Shown one piece after another: positions 1 to 9,472 of a DNA stretch of 64,000 bases (position 1 is the stretch's first letter; every line of letters begins with the position of its first letter). Where the stretch lies: NCBI RefSeq assembly GCF_964019805.1, contig NZ_OZ026472.1, forward strand, positions 310,001 through 374,000, written 5' to 3'. The DNA comes from Candidatus Lariskella endosymbiont of Epinotia ramella. Its GTDB lineage: Bacteria; Pseudomonadota; Alphaproteobacteria; Rickettsiales; Midichloriaceae. The position numbers and the translations under genes are program-made. A model generated the notes under the pieces. It searched no databases and was not told the origin of the DNA. It saw only the letters and a list, made by a program, of their open reading frames with translations.

Positions 1-27
1 CTTCTTAGAATTATGACGCAGGCAACT
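1..27 (-). repeat. R2 interspersed repeat, truncated end
   Basis: The first bases read as the inverted end of the R2 repeat (CTTCTTAGAATTATGACGCA), matching the CATAACTCTAAGAAG end seen near 32387 and 40598. Only the terminus is present because the window starts here. Confidence 0.6.
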
Positions 28-33
28 TTTTAT

Positions 34-91
34 TTAAGTGCAGCTTTATAGCTATATACTTTGGTTTAATATAAAATTTAGCTGCACTTAA
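34..91. terminator. hairpin with 12-bp stem upstream of nuoG
   Basis: TTAAGTGCAGCT at 34-45 is perfectly complementary to AGCTGCACTTAA at 80-91, leaving a loop of 34 bases. There is no T-run directly after the stem, so it may be a repeat relic rather than an intrinsic terminator. The rest of the sequence up to nuoG shows no gene. Confidence 0.35.
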
Positions 92-267
92 GGGATACAT
101 TATATATTATTAGCAATATACATACTTTCCTTCTTGTGATTTATGTTTTTGAAATGCGCTGATAACCGGTTTTATTTTGAAGGTTATGTCCTTGTATTGC
201 TGCATTATTAATTTTTACTCAAGCGGGATTTTGATAAAATACTAATTTAACAAGGGGAATTCGGCCA

Positions 268-2307
268 ATGCCAAAGATTGTGGTGGATGGGTTAGATATA
301 GAAGTAGAGAATGGGACTACTGTTATTCAAGCATGTGAAATGCTTGGTATAGAGATTCCAAGATTTTGTTACCACGAAAGACTGGCGATAGCAGGAAATT
401 GTAGGATGTGCCTTGTTGAGGTTGAAAAGTCTCCAAAGCCTGTGGCCAGCTGTGCTCATCCTATATCAGATGGGATGGTTGTGCACACAAACACTCCACT
501 GGTGAGAAAAGCACGAGAAGGTGTAATGGAATTTTTACTTATAAACCATCCGCTAGATTGTCCAATATGTGATCAAGGTGGAGAGTGTGATCTTCAAGAT
601 CAAGCCATAAAATATGGAAGAGGCGTCAGTAGATATAATGAATGTAAGAGAGTCGTAGAAGATAAAAACATAGGTCCATTGATCACTACACATATGACAA
701 GGTGCATACATTGCACTAGGTGCATCAGGTTTTTAGAAGATGTCGCAGGAACGCAAGAGCTTGGAGCGCTTGGTAGAGGTGAGCATATGAAAATCTCTAC
801 ATGTATCGAGAAATCCATAACGTCAGAGTTATCTGGAAACATCATAGATCTTTGCCCTGTCGGTGCACTAACGTCAAAGCCATACGAATTTAAAGCAAGA
901 AGCTGGGAGCTTCGCAATACAGAAACTATAGATGTGATGGATGCAGTTGGCTCAAATATTAGAGTTGACTCAAGAGGTAGCGAAGTAATGAGAGTTTTGC
1001 CAAGACTAAACGAAGATATTAATGAAGAATGGATTTCTGACAAAACCAGATTCTCATATGATGGGCTGAAATATCAAAGGCTTGACACCCCTATGATAAG
1101 GGAAGCTGGAGGTAAGTTTAAAACAGTATCATGGCTTGAAGCTTATCAGGCGATTGGCGCTGCAATTTCTGCTTCGTCTCCTGACAAGATTGCTGCGATC
1201 GCAGGAGATTTGATAGATGTTGAAACAATGCTCCTCACTAAAGAATTATTAACAAAAATAGGCAGCTATAATTTCGATTGCAGGCAGGATGGAAGTCTTC
1301 TTGGAAATCAGGTGCGTGCATTATATACTTTTAATACTACGATTGCAGGGATAGAAGATGCTGATGCTTGTTTGATAGTTGGTAGCAATCCAAGACATGA
1401 AGCGACTATACTTAATGCACGTCTTAGGAAGGCATGCATACATAATGGCATGAATGTTGCATTGATCGGAGAGCAAGTTGATTTAACGTATAGGTATAAG
1501 CATCTAGGTGTAAACCCATGGATCTTAAAACAGATAGCAGATGCCGAGCATGATTATTTTGCTGACTTAAAGAATGCAAAGAATCCGATGATTATAATCG
1601 GATCAGGTATTTTGGCTCGCCCTGATTATGAAGTATTCCTACATTACGCAAGAGTTATTGCTGAAAATACTGGAATGGTGCGCGAAGATTGGAATGGATT
1701 AAATATTTTGCAGCGTGCTGCGTCAAGAGTTGGTGGTTTAGATATAGGTTTTTTACCAGGTTCTGGTGCTTTAAGTACAAAGCAGATTATGACAGATGCA
1801 AATATAATCATGTTGCTTGGCGCGGATGAATTAGATTTTAGTACAGTGAAAGAAGATGCTTTTATAATATATCAAGGACATCACGGTGATTTAGGAGCGC
1901 ATAGAGCAAACGTGATACTTCCTGGCGCTGCTTATACTGAGAAGGATGCAACATATGTGAACCTTGAGGGAAGAGCTCAAAGAACTCGTATTGCTTCATA
2001 TCCACCAAACTATGCCAAGGCTGATTGGGAAATAATTAATGAGTTAGCAAAATTTTTAGGCCATGACTTACAATATACTTCAATTCAAGATGTGAGAAAG
2101 AAGATGTGCTCCATCTCAAATGTTTTTGATAATGTTGGATGTATAGTGAAGAATGAAATGAATATGGAAGCTGTAAAAAAAGTTAGAGAATTTCAGAGTG
2201 ATGTGATAGAAAACCCTATTCACAATTATTTTATGACTAATTCCGTCTCTAGACATTCTAAGACAATGCTTGAATGTTCAAAAATTTCTTCAGGAGGAGA
2301 GAGTTAA
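268..2307 (+). CDS. nuoG: NADH-quinone oxidoreductase subunit G
   Basis: This is the large iron-sulfur subunit of respiratory complex I. It passes electrons from the flavin module along Fe-S clusters on the cytoplasmic face of the inner membrane. The N-terminal [2Fe-2S] domain has cysteines at residues 34, 45, 48 and 62. A HxxxCxxC-type region follows near residue 94, then CIHCTRC near 145 and a late CP in LCPVGAL. The rest is the molybdopterin-oxidoreductase-like fold. At 679 residues it is close to the alphaproteobacterial length. The ATG follows AAGGGG at a suitable distance. No other nuo gene is visible next to it; smpB follows after 21 bases, so complex I genes appear scattered here. Confidence 0.97.
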   Translation: MPKIVVDGLDIEVENGTTVIQACEMLGIEIPRFCYHERLAIAGNCRMCLVEVEKSPKPVASCAHPISDGMVVHTNTPLVRKAREGVMEFLLINHPLDCPICDQGGECDLQDQAIKYGRGVSRYNECKRVVEDKNIGPLITTHMTRCIHCTRCIRFLEDVAGTQELGALGRGEHMKISTCIEKSITSELSGNIIDLCPVGALTSKPYEFKARSWELRNTETIDVMDAVGSNIRVDSRGSEVMRVLPRLNEDINEEWISDKTRFSYDGLKYQRLDTPMIREAGGKFKTVSWLEAYQAIGAAISASSPDKIAAIAGDLIDVETMLLTKELLTKIGSYNFDCRQDGSLLGNQVRALYTFNTTIAGIEDADACLIVGSNPRHEATILNARLRKACIHNGMNVALIGEQVDLTYRYKHLGVNPWILKQIADAEHDYFADLKNAKNPMIIIGSGILARPDYEVFLHYARVIAENTGMVREDWNGLNILQRAASRVGGLDIGFLPGSGALSTKQIMTDANIIMLLGADELDFSTVKEDAFIIYQGHHGDLGAHRANVILPGAAYTEKDATYVNLEGRAQRTRIASYPPNYAKADWEIINELAKFLGHDLQYTSIQDVRKKMCSISNVFDNVGCIVKNEMNMEAVKKVREFQSDVIENPIHNYFMTNSVSRHSKTMLECSKISSGGES

Positions 2308-2328
2308 TTTGTATTATGTGATCTTGAA

Positions 2329-2799
2329 ATGGATAAAAATATACGCAAGCTGATCGCTCAGAATAAGAGAGCTCGTTACGATTATTTTATAGAGCAAACA
2401 ATGGAGGCTGGAATCGTACTTACTGGCACAGAGGTGAAGTCATTGCGCAATGGTAAAGTCAGCATATCAGAATCTCACGCGACGCAGATGGAGGGTGAGA
2501 TCTATCTTTTAAATGCGCATATTCCTGAATATACCGAGGGCAACAGGTTTAACCATTACCCGCTGCGCCCAAGAAAGCTCTTATTGCATGCAAGTGAGAT
2601 TAAGAAGTTCATAGGCCTCATTAAGAAAAAAGGTGTTACCCTTGTCCCTCTCAACATTTATTTTAACCATAGAAACCGAGCAAAAGTATCTCTAGGAGTT
2701 GCAGTTGGGAAAAAGCAACATGATAAACGTGAAACAATCAAGCAAAGAGATTGGGAAAGAGAGAAAGCACGCCAGAAGAGAAGTGATGCCAATTCTTGA
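2329..2799 (+). CDS. smpB: SsrA-binding protein SmpB
   Basis: SmpB binds tmRNA and brings it to stalled ribosomes for trans-translation and tagging of incomplete proteins. The 156-residue protein has the family's features: an early ARYDYFIE segment, GIVLTGTEVKSLRNGKVSI near residue 29, the HIPEY motif, and a lysine/arginine-rich C-terminal tail (KRETIKQRDWEREKAR) that enters the mRNA channel. Length is normal. It starts 21 bases after nuoG on the same strand and may be co-transcribed. The tmRNA gene itself is not in the window. Confidence 0.97.
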   Translation: MDKNIRKLIAQNKRARYDYFIEQTMEAGIVLTGTEVKSLRNGKVSISESHATQMEGEIYLLNAHIPEYTEGNRFNHYPLRPRKLLLHASEIKKFIGLIKKKGVTLVPLNIYFNHRNRAKVSLGVAVGKKQHDKRETIKQRDWEREKARQKRSDANS

Positions 2800-2846
2800 A
2801 TAGAGTTTGATCAGTATATTCGCATAATTTAGAAATAACCTCTAAT

Positions 2847-3449
2847 TCATAAGCATAATTTATGTGAAGGTTTAGATTCGATTAAGGATTCGCGGCAGAT
2901 TAGATTCAAAAAAGGTAACTCATGTAATACTCGTGTTTTACTGTACTTTTCTATAGCCATTCTGTTTTCAAGATTTGGCTCTCCGTTCATAATCACACCA
3001 AGAATTGGAATCTTGCGCGCGCGCAGTGCATTGATAGTAAGACAAGTGTGGTTAATGGTTCCAATAGTTGTTCTAGAAACAACTATAACTTGAGCTTTGA
3101 GTTTTGTTATAAGATCTATTATTAAGTCATTTTCATTCAGAGGAACCATCACGCCTCCAGCTCCTTCTATGAGCAAACGATTACAATCTGGAATATTTTC
3201 TAAAATATTATCTAAATTAATTTTAATATTTTCAGAACGTGCTGCTAAATGTGGAGAAGCTGCAGCTTTCAGTGTATATGCTTCAGTATACGTAAAAATT
3301 CCTATGCTTTTTATAATATCGCTATCAAGACTTTCACTAGATCCAGATTGTATAGGCTTCCAGTAAGAAAACCCAAAATGAAGACAAAGCCAAGCAGATA
3401 CAAGTGTCTTGCCAACATTTGTATCTGTTCCTGTGATAAATATTCTCAT
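2847..3449 (-). CDS. bioD: dethiobiotin synthetase
   Basis: BioD closes the ureido ring of dethiobiotin from 7,8-diaminopelargonate, CO2 and ATP, the penultimate step of biotin synthesis. The protein begins with the P-loop TGTDTNVGKT and has the family motif EGAGGVMVPL near residue 95, with a WKPIQSG segment near 31. At 200 residues it is slightly short but complete. No other bio gene lies in the window. Biotin genes occur patchily in Rickettsiales, sometimes by transfer, so the isolated gene is either part of a dispersed pathway or a remnant. It lies 54 bases downstream of ruvX on the same strand. Confidence 0.93.
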   Translation of the reverse strand: MRIFITGTDTNVGKTLVSAWLCLHFGFSYWKPIQSGSSESLDSDIIKSIGIFTYTEAYTLKAAASPHLAARSENIKINLDNILENIPDCNRLLIEGAGGVMVPLNENDLIIDLITKLKAQVIVVSRTTIGTINHTCLTINALRARKIPILGVIMNGEPNLENRMAIEKYSKTRVLHELPFLNLICRESLIESKPSHKLCL

Positions 3450-3503
3450 GTTTATGAAATGCTTGAATGATTTCTTTTAACAGCAATTGAAGATAATTCA
3501 AGT

Positions 3504-4058
3504 TCAAAATATAGAAAGACTCTTTAAAAAGGAATCTAATATCAGAGCTGCAGCAAATTTATCATCTATAGAGTTGCGTTTTTTCCTGCTAAGTTGAGTT
3601 TCACTTAAAAGCTTATCTGCAGCTTTGGTAGACAGTCTTTCATCATATAAAGCGACTGGCATTTTGAAAAATTCTTTTAAAGCATTAGCAAATGAAATGA
3701 TATATTCCGATTGTTGGCCAAGTGTTCCATTCATCTGGCGAGGCAATCCTAGAACAAATCCAATCACTTTTTCTGGGCTTGTTGAGCTTATTATACTATT
3801 TATCTCAATAAGATCTTCCTCAATCGCAAAGTGACGCTTCATCACCATGAGTGGCAGAACAACATTAATAGACATGTTACACTTAGCAATTCCTATTTTT
3901 TTCTGTCCAACATCGAGTCCTAAAATCACAGAGTTTGGATTGTATTTTATAAGATCAGTAAACTCTGCACGTTGCACAGAATCTTGGTGAAATAGCGCTA
4001 TCATATCGGAATCTTGCATGCTGAGTACTTTTGAAAAATTATCGTATATACTTGTCAT
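3504..4058 (-). CDS. ruvX: YqgF/RuvX family putative Holliday-junction resolvase / pre-16S rRNA nuclease
   Basis: The family has an RNase H-like fold and is implicated in pre-16S rRNA 5' end maturation, with resolvase activity also proposed. The conserved core starts at VILGLDVGQKKIGIA (catalytic Asp) and continues through GLPRQMNG and a late DERLST motif with YDERLS, then IDDKFAA near the end. The frame is open from 4109, but its first 17 codons lie in interspersed repeat sequence, so I prefer the ATG at 4058. Even that leaves about 43 residues before the core, longer than usual. The chosen start codon overlaps an R3 repeat end, so the N-terminus may be repeat-derived. Confidence 0.85.
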   Translation of the reverse strand: MTSIYDNFSKVLSMQDSDMIALFHQDSVQRAEFTDLIKYNPNSVILGLDVGQKKIGIAKCNMSINVVLPLMVMKRHFAIEEDLIEINSIISSTSPEKVIGFVLGLPRQMNGTLGQQSEYIISFANALKEFFKMPVALYDERLSTKAADKLLSETQLSRKKRNSIDDKFAAALILDSFLKSLSIF

Positions 4059-4200
4059 ATTTTTCAAAATTGGCGTCGTTAAAATATATAATAAATACCA
4101 ATTCTTCATTTACCTGGGGTATATGGCACTGCCGGCAAAGCCGCTTGCGCAAACTCCTTTGAACTGATTTTCCATATTATACCAAATCCCCAAATAACAG
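4038..4200. repeat. R3 and R1 repeat fragments upstream of ruvX
   Basis: The stretch contains the R3 terminus (GTCATATTTTTCAAAATTGG near 4057), the inner R3 block (ACCAATTCTTCATTTACCTG near 4096) and the start of R1 (GGCACTGCCGGCAAAGCC near 4124). From 4178 it runs into a segment (AAATAACAG...GCTGCGTCTTTTC) also present near 14713. Each piece recurs elsewhere in the window. From 4200 to 4428 I see no gene. Confidence 0.7.
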
Positions 4201-4428
4201 AACACTTTAGCTGCGTCTTTTCTTTAAAATTTCAGCGCACACAGAACCTAGACTTTGTTGCAAAAGAAGCAACGAGATGCGTATCTTATGTTTATCTGCT
4301 AAATAGATAAGCTAAAGAACGAATAAAGCTAGTGAATAAATGGCAGGTCAATATAAGATACACAACTGGTTGGAATATAACACAAATTTAGAAAATGGAT
4401 GTAACATTTATTTTTTATTTGAATTATA

Positions 4429-7400
4429 TCATCTACCCAGCCATTCTTCATCTCTGCTGATATGTGAATACAGCTCTCTCTCATAACTTTTTATAGCAGA
4501 CATAGAGGGAAATATAACAGCATCATGTGTAAAAAATTTATTTATTAACTTTGTCAGTGCATCATAAGTGGATGGAAAATCGCATGTAATTATCCTCTCA
4601 TTTAAAATAGATTTTCTATGAAGTGAGATATAATAAAGATCCACGTCTTTTTTCTGTACTAGCTGCTTTTTTATACCAAAGGCATCGCCATATAAATATA
4701 TGAGACCCTCTATAAGAAGCTGAGGTGCAAGCCCTCTTTTTATTTCACTAGAGCTTGGTATGTTGCCTGTTTTATAGTCAATTATTTTGACATCTCCGTT
4801 TTTTAGCAAATCAACTCTATCTGCTATTGCGGTAACACAGACCAATTTTCCTTCATCTGTTAAAAACTTTATAGTACCTTTTACTTCTGTGACACTCTGC
4901 TTTATAGAATTTAGATTTTTTTCTTTGTAACACAAGAATAGATCAGCAACTTGATTTATGTAGTCTTTGAAGAAATATTCCAACACTTGCTGCTTAAGTT
5001 GGTCATTTGTGCAAGCGCCAAATTTGCTGTAAAAAAGGGACACAAGATTATCTACTGACGATATGTCTTTCTCTACAGCATTGGACAGTAGATCGTGTAA
5101 AATAATCCCAAAACGCTTTTTTGATATACCAGGAGTTGGTATTGGTTCTAATGGTCTTAATTTTAACACATCATGCACGTAGTATAAGTAAGGACTTTTC
5201 ATCAATCGTTCTATACCACTAACAGATATTTTACTTGGCATAATTTCATTCACATCAATATTAAGAAACGATGTGCAACTCGAAGCAAGTGCTGCAATTT
5301 TAAAAATTGGCCTTTTAGCACTATGTCTTGGAATTCTTGAATATTCTGCTCTGACTTTGCTATGATATATCAGATCATCTAAATTAATTTTCTTCATGAG
5401 TCTTATATATGCAATTAAGCGATCAATAAATCTTGAAGCTTGTAACGCGCCGCTTTTGCTTGATTTGGAATAAGAAAATAAGACTCGTTTTTGTGCAAGC
5501 AAGTGTGCAAAATCAAAAGCTGCATATCCAATTTCTACATCTTTCATTATAATATTGTCATTCTTCTTTGCTCTCACTTCTTGCGATATATATCCGTGAT
5601 CTATGAGATAACTGGGAAAAAAGGATTCTTGCATCCCCGCTGCTACCACAAAATCAAATTTTAAAAACCTTGCCTCCATTGGAGTCAAAATTTCAACACA
5701 ATGCTCAGTTTTTTCACATTTACGCAATTCTAGATTTTTCAATAGAGACTTTAATAGCTCATTATAATCCTCTTTAAATAATAAGTTGCAAGTAACAACA
5801 GGATTTGATGTAGTGCTGTGCACTAATTCTTCCAAAATATAAAAGTGCTGAGATTCACGAGCTTGAGGGTGTATCAAATGACAAAATGTTTCAAAATGAG
5901 CAACGAGAACTTGATTAAAAGATGACGTTTTTTGCATCACGTCTCTAAAGTGCATTATTCTTTCGTAATAGTTCCTTAGTGGTTCTATATCGCAAGACAA
6001 ATTATTTTTACTAGAAAGTTTGAAATATGAATCTATATTTTGTGTATATTCAGAATGACGTATGATTCTTTTTTCAAACATATATACACTTTCTCGAAGC
6101 TCCTCAAATACTATAGAAGATGGATGTTTGAACAATGATAACCAAATCTTAAAGTCAGAACTGCCCTCAGTTGCAGCTTTCAGTATTAATATAAAAAGCT
6201 GTATTATATGTGATTGTTCATGCTGCATTGGTGTTGAGTCATCATAGCGAATCACATGCGCATCAAGCAGTGCAGAGATAATTTTTATTACCTCTCTGTT
6301 ATTTGTTACAATAGCAATCCTTGCATTTTCATCTTCTTGCATCGCAATTTGTACTGCATTACAGATGATTTTTGCTTCCTCAATTTGACTTTTTGCTTCT
6401 ACTATTTCAACATGATCTAGAGCAGCAACATACTCATGCTGTATTGTCCCTATCAAGTTTCCCATAAGTTCAGGTGGATATAGTATCTGTGATATGAAAA
6501 GCTCTAATATATTATGAAATCCTTGGTCTTGCACTTCGCAAGCAACATCTAGTACATCATCTTTATTATTTATAAGAGCGCTTAAATGGTTAACAATATG
6601 CCATGTGTAATGTTTTTGATGAACATTCATCGTGCTGAATTTTGCAAAATGACCACTGCCTTGAGCGTCTAATTTGCCAGATAAAAAACTACTTTGTGAA
6701 TCGCTAACATCAAAATCTAATGATTGCTGTGATGTGTTGGGTTTTATTCGATTTGTATGAAATTCTTGGTTTGTTTTCACAATACTATTACTTGGCGTGC
6801 CTTGAATAAATATATATGAGTTCTCAAGCTTGGATATAGCTTTTACAATTTGTTTAATGTAGGGAGTATTATTTGCTGGTAACAAAGCAAATATAGTTTT
6901 TTTCTTGTAAATGCTGAGTATCTTTTCTATGCGCTGTGCTGCTATGACTTGTCTTTGTTGTTCTGTAACGACTCCATCTGTTTCTCCACGTTGCTTTAAA
7001 TTCTCTATTAAGTAACTCAATAGCTGTTCTTTATCACTACCAGATTTTAATAATTCAATATCATATTGATTATGATAATATTCAGATAACGCCCTTGTAA
7101 TTTCTGCTAATTCTGATTCTTTAAATTTCAATTGATCTTTTGATTCATATGTTTTGAGGCGACAGTTTTCACCTTCCTTATTTATGTAAGCAATATAATC
7201 TGTGTAAATAGCGAAGTTTAGTTGTGATTTTTGGAATGTATTTGGTAGTTGCAGTAATTCTAATTCACTTAACTTCTCCTCTCTGCTTATAAGTTCTAAC
7301 ATATTATCCGCAAGATCTGAGTATGAAAGTATAGAAGGCAAGATGCTTAAATTACCTTGTGTTCTTATGAATTCATGGAATTCTCTGATAGATCTATGAT

Positions 7401-7557
7401 TTGGCAGAATAACCAAATAATCTGATAGTGCAAGTTTGGAATATAGTTTAGATGAATATGCTATATAGGATGCGTTTTTTGCTGCTATATTCTCTATTTG
7501 AGAAAGTAATATATTGAAAACATTGCGTGTAAAGGGAATACTCAAAAATTTAGCCAT
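4429..7557 (-). CDS. addB: double-strand break repair protein AddB (alphaproteobacterial type)
   Basis: AddB partners AddA in the helicase-nuclease that processes double-strand breaks for RecA loading, the counterpart of RecBCD. The 1042-residue length fits. The N-terminal half is a divergent UvrD-like region (VILPNHRSIREFHE near residue 50). The C-terminus carries the RecB-type PD-(D/E)XK nuclease signature GDVKIIDYKTGNIPS near residue 922, followed by a QLLIEGLIYLYG helix with the usual Q...Y. An ILHDLLSN segment before it resembles the G(x)xxHxxL helix of this nuclease class. addA is not in the window. The gene is followed by repeat debris and then ruvX. Confidence 0.88.
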   Translation of the reverse strand: MAKFLSIPFTRNVFNILLSQIENIAAKNASYIAYSSKLYSKLALSDYLVILPNHRSIREFHEFIRTQGNLSILPSILSYSDLADNMLELISREEKLSELELLQLPNTFQKSQLNFAIYTDYIAYINKEGENCRLKTYESKDQLKFKESELAEITRALSEYYHNQYDIELLKSGSDKEQLLSYLIENLKQRGETDGVVTEQQRQVIAAQRIEKILSIYKKKTIFALLPANNTPYIKQIVKAISKLENSYIFIQGTPSNSIVKTNQEFHTNRIKPNTSQQSLDFDVSDSQSSFLSGKLDAQGSGHFAKFSTMNVHQKHYTWHIVNHLSALINNKDDVLDVACEVQDQGFHNILELFISQILYPPELMGNLIGTIQHEYVAALDHVEIVEAKSQIEEAKIICNAVQIAMQEDENARIAIVTNNREVIKIISALLDAHVIRYDDSTPMQHEQSHIIQLFILILKAATEGSSDFKIWLSLFKHPSSIVFEELRESVYMFEKRIIRHSEYTQNIDSYFKLSSKNNLSCDIEPLRNYYERIMHFRDVMQKTSSFNQVLVAHFETFCHLIHPQARESQHFYILEELVHSTTSNPVVTCNLLFKEDYNELLKSLLKNLELRKCEKTEHCVEILTPMEARFLKFDFVVAAGMQESFFPSYLIDHGYISQEVRAKKNDNIIMKDVEIGYAAFDFAHLLAQKRVLFSYSKSSKSGALQASRFIDRLIAYIRLMKKINLDDLIYHSKVRAEYSRIPRHSAKRPIFKIAALASSCTSFLNIDVNEIMPSKISVSGIERLMKSPYLYYVHDVLKLRPLEPIPTPGISKKRFGIILHDLLSNAVEKDISSVDNLVSLFYSKFGACTNDQLKQQVLEYFFKDYINQVADLFLCYKEKNLNSIKQSVTEVKGTIKFLTDEGKLVCVTAIADRVDLLKNGDVKIIDYKTGNIPSSSEIKRGLAPQLLIEGLIYLYGDAFGIKKQLVQKKDVDLYYISLHRKSILNERIITCDFPSTYDALTKLINKFFTHDAVIFPSMSAIKSYERELYSHISRDEEWLGR

Positions 7558-7599
7558 TCTTTGTTAGTCACTACTTATTTGTTAATACGAATTGCTGTT

Positions 7600-7875
7600 T
7601 AATAGCACGAGTATATGGCAACTCGGGTAATTTTAGAATATTTGATATAAGTATGAAGGCAGTTTGGATAATTTTGAACGACAAAGTTAGCAACCTATAC
7701 AAATATGGCGCTACCTTCACAAGTGCAGGCGCGAAGATTTTAATGGCATGATTTTTGAGAGTACCAGTTAATTTTCGAATCAAATATATATTTATAAAGA
7801 AATGAACGAAGTCATACTTTAAAAATCAGACCAAAAAGATCTGCGTAAGTGGCTTCGCTAGCAGTGTCATAGTAA
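7600..7875 (-). repeat. R1 repeat, degenerate, inverted
   Basis: Segments such as TTTTAATGGCATGATTTTTG, AGTACCAGTTAATT and AAAGAAATGAACGAAGT match R1 in inverted orientation (compare 16390-16460 and 35135-35200). A 70-codon frame at 7571-7783 is made largely of this repeat and is not called as a gene. From 7876 to 8072 nothing further is recognised. Confidence 0.65.
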
Positions 7876-8072
7876 CATATCTTAATAATTATACTATTTT
7901 TGTGAACGGCTCTAATCTGTTGCTGCCTGCAATCAATCTATGGTAGCACGCATTATGTATTTATTAAAAGCTGATATAATCGGCTATTATCTTCCGAAAT
8001 TGGTTGTCAAAAACTATTTTTCAAGATTAGTATGTAACTTTAGCTTACAAAATATTAATCTTTGATAATGAC

Positions 8073-9125
8073 ATGCTTAATAACCTGAAAGCAAGAGTAG
8101 TGGAATATATATCTTTAACAAAAGATATTGTGAGTCGTATTAGCATAGGAAAGTTAAATAAAGAGTTACTTGATATGTGGTATACGTATGCTGATAAATT
8201 AAAAAATTTAGCAGAGACGAATTTTAAGCTAGGAGTATATCACTTTGAGCGAGGATATTTAAATGATGCGATATTTAGATTTAAACTTTTGAAAATATTT
8301 TGTGATAAATATCCTGCGTCTAATTATTATCTTGCAAGATGCTATATAGAAAAATTCAAATATGAAAGAGCGGCTATTTTTTTATCGCATTATTTTGCAT
8401 CCGGTGATTCTGCATTTGCTAGTGAAAGTAAATATTGCAAAAAACTCATATCAAATGAACTTGGATCGATCGTAAGCTTGCCAGGTAGTATAGTTGCACA
8501 TAATTTAGACAAGCTAGCATATAATTATATAGAAAATAGTAAAGTTTCACCTGTTGATTGCTCCTTGAGTGAATTTGAAATTCTTGAGAATATAGTAAAG
8601 GTATCAGAGAAACCATTTGGTAACAATATATTGCATATAGGTTCAAAATTGGGAAGAGTTGGCAGACTTTGTCGCAGTGAAAGAATCGCAGATGTGATAA
8701 ATGGCATTGAAGTCTCTAAAGCTATGTGTAAGATTGCAGCCACAATGATGCATGAAAACGTTAGAATATATACGCATATAGGCCTTTCTAGGAGTTTTGA
8801 AGATTATTTTAAGAGCCTCGCATTATACTCTGGCGTTCAATATGATATAGTTATTTTATCTGATATTCTTTCTTACTTACTTGATGTTGAATCTGTACTT
8901 TCATCTTTAAATCCTTTGCTACATAGCAAAAGTCTTGTATTGATAAGCTTCGAAAAATCTAGTGGCAAAACTCCAGTTTTTATCAGACAAACTGAAAGAT
9001 TTACACATAATGCTCAAAGCATTAAAAGCATTGCGGAAGGAAATGGTCTTACATTATTGGATGAAAGTGAAAACAAAGTATCTGGAAGTCAAAAAATTGG
9101 TATCATGGTGTTTTCAAAAGCTTGA
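8073..9125 (+). CDS. TPR-like plus class I SAM-dependent methyltransferase domain protein
   Basis: I do not recognise a named family. Residues about 45-130 look like tetratricopeptide helices (LAETNFKLGVYHFERGYLNDAIFRFKLLK, then NYYLARCYIEKFKYERAAIFLSHYF). The second half resembles a Rossmann methyltransferase: NNILHIGSKLGRVGRL as motif I near residue 188, and YDIVILSDILSYLLDVESVL as motifs II-III near residue 265. An HNLDKLAYNY linker lies between. The C-terminus is less conserved. Similar TPR-methyltransferase fusions are known in alphaproteobacteria and are thought to modify small molecules or proteins, but the substrate here is unknown. The ATG at 8073 is preceded by AATCTTTGATAATG with no clear Shine-Dalgarno. 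Confidence 0.7.
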   Translation: MLNNLKARVVEYISLTKDIVSRISIGKLNKELLDMWYTYADKLKNLAETNFKLGVYHFERGYLNDAIFRFKLLKIFCDKYPASNYYLARCYIEKFKYERAAIFLSHYFASGDSAFASESKYCKKLISNELGSIVSLPGSIVAHNLDKLAYNYIENSKVSPVDCSLSEFEILENIVKVSEKPFGNNILHIGSKLGRVGRLCRSERIADVINGIEVSKAMCKIAATMMHENVRIYTHIGLSRSFEDYFKSLALYSGVQYDIVILSDILSYLLDVESVLSSLNPLLHSKSLVLISFEKSSGKTPVFIRQTERFTHNAQSIKSIAEGNGLTLLDESENKVSGSQKIGIMVFSKA

Positions 9126-9206
9126 TCGAGTTTGGTGATAAGGTGTAAAGAAGATTGAAAAGCGGATGAATTTTAAAGAGTCGCCTGTGTCATAACTCTA
9201 AGGAGT

Positions 9207-9470
9207 CTTTCCGTTAAAAATTGATTTGCTACGCGCTACGCAAATAAATTTTTGCGGAAAATTAAATGTACAAAATTTAGCCTCGAGCACTGACTTGCGC
9301 TAATTTTTATACATATAATTTGTCCTATACTTGAAATACTACTTTAGGCACCACCAACAAAATCAATAAGGTTTTTGGCAATTTTACCACTTTGTCTGCT
9401 GGATTTTCAGTGTGCCATAGTTGCTTGCAGGCTAAGATAAACCATTCACTCCTTAGAGTTATGATAGACA
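9207..9470 (-). repeat. R2 interspersed repeat, inverted copy
   Basis: Read on the minus strand this is a near full-length R2: CATAACTCTAAGGAG end at 9455-9470, GCCAAAAACCTTAT block near 9370-9395, and a TTTTTAACGG end near 9210. It fills the convergent gap between the methyltransferase gene and tyrS and stops two bases before the tyrS stop codon. Confidence 0.75.
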
Positions 9471-9472
9471 GA

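Noticed and set aside
600-1043. 147-codon minus-strand frame inside nuoG
   Set aside because: It lies antisense to strongly conserved nuoG sequence and has no family resemblance.
268-2307. nuoG as a formate dehydrogenase subunit
   Set aside because: The N-terminal cysteine spacing and length fit complex I NuoG, and no molybdopterin-enzyme selenocysteine or catalytic cysteine motif is seen.
7571-7783. 70-codon minus-strand frame downstream in the addB-methyltransferase gap
   Set aside because: Most of it is the interspersed R1 repeat, and the translation changes with each repeat copy.
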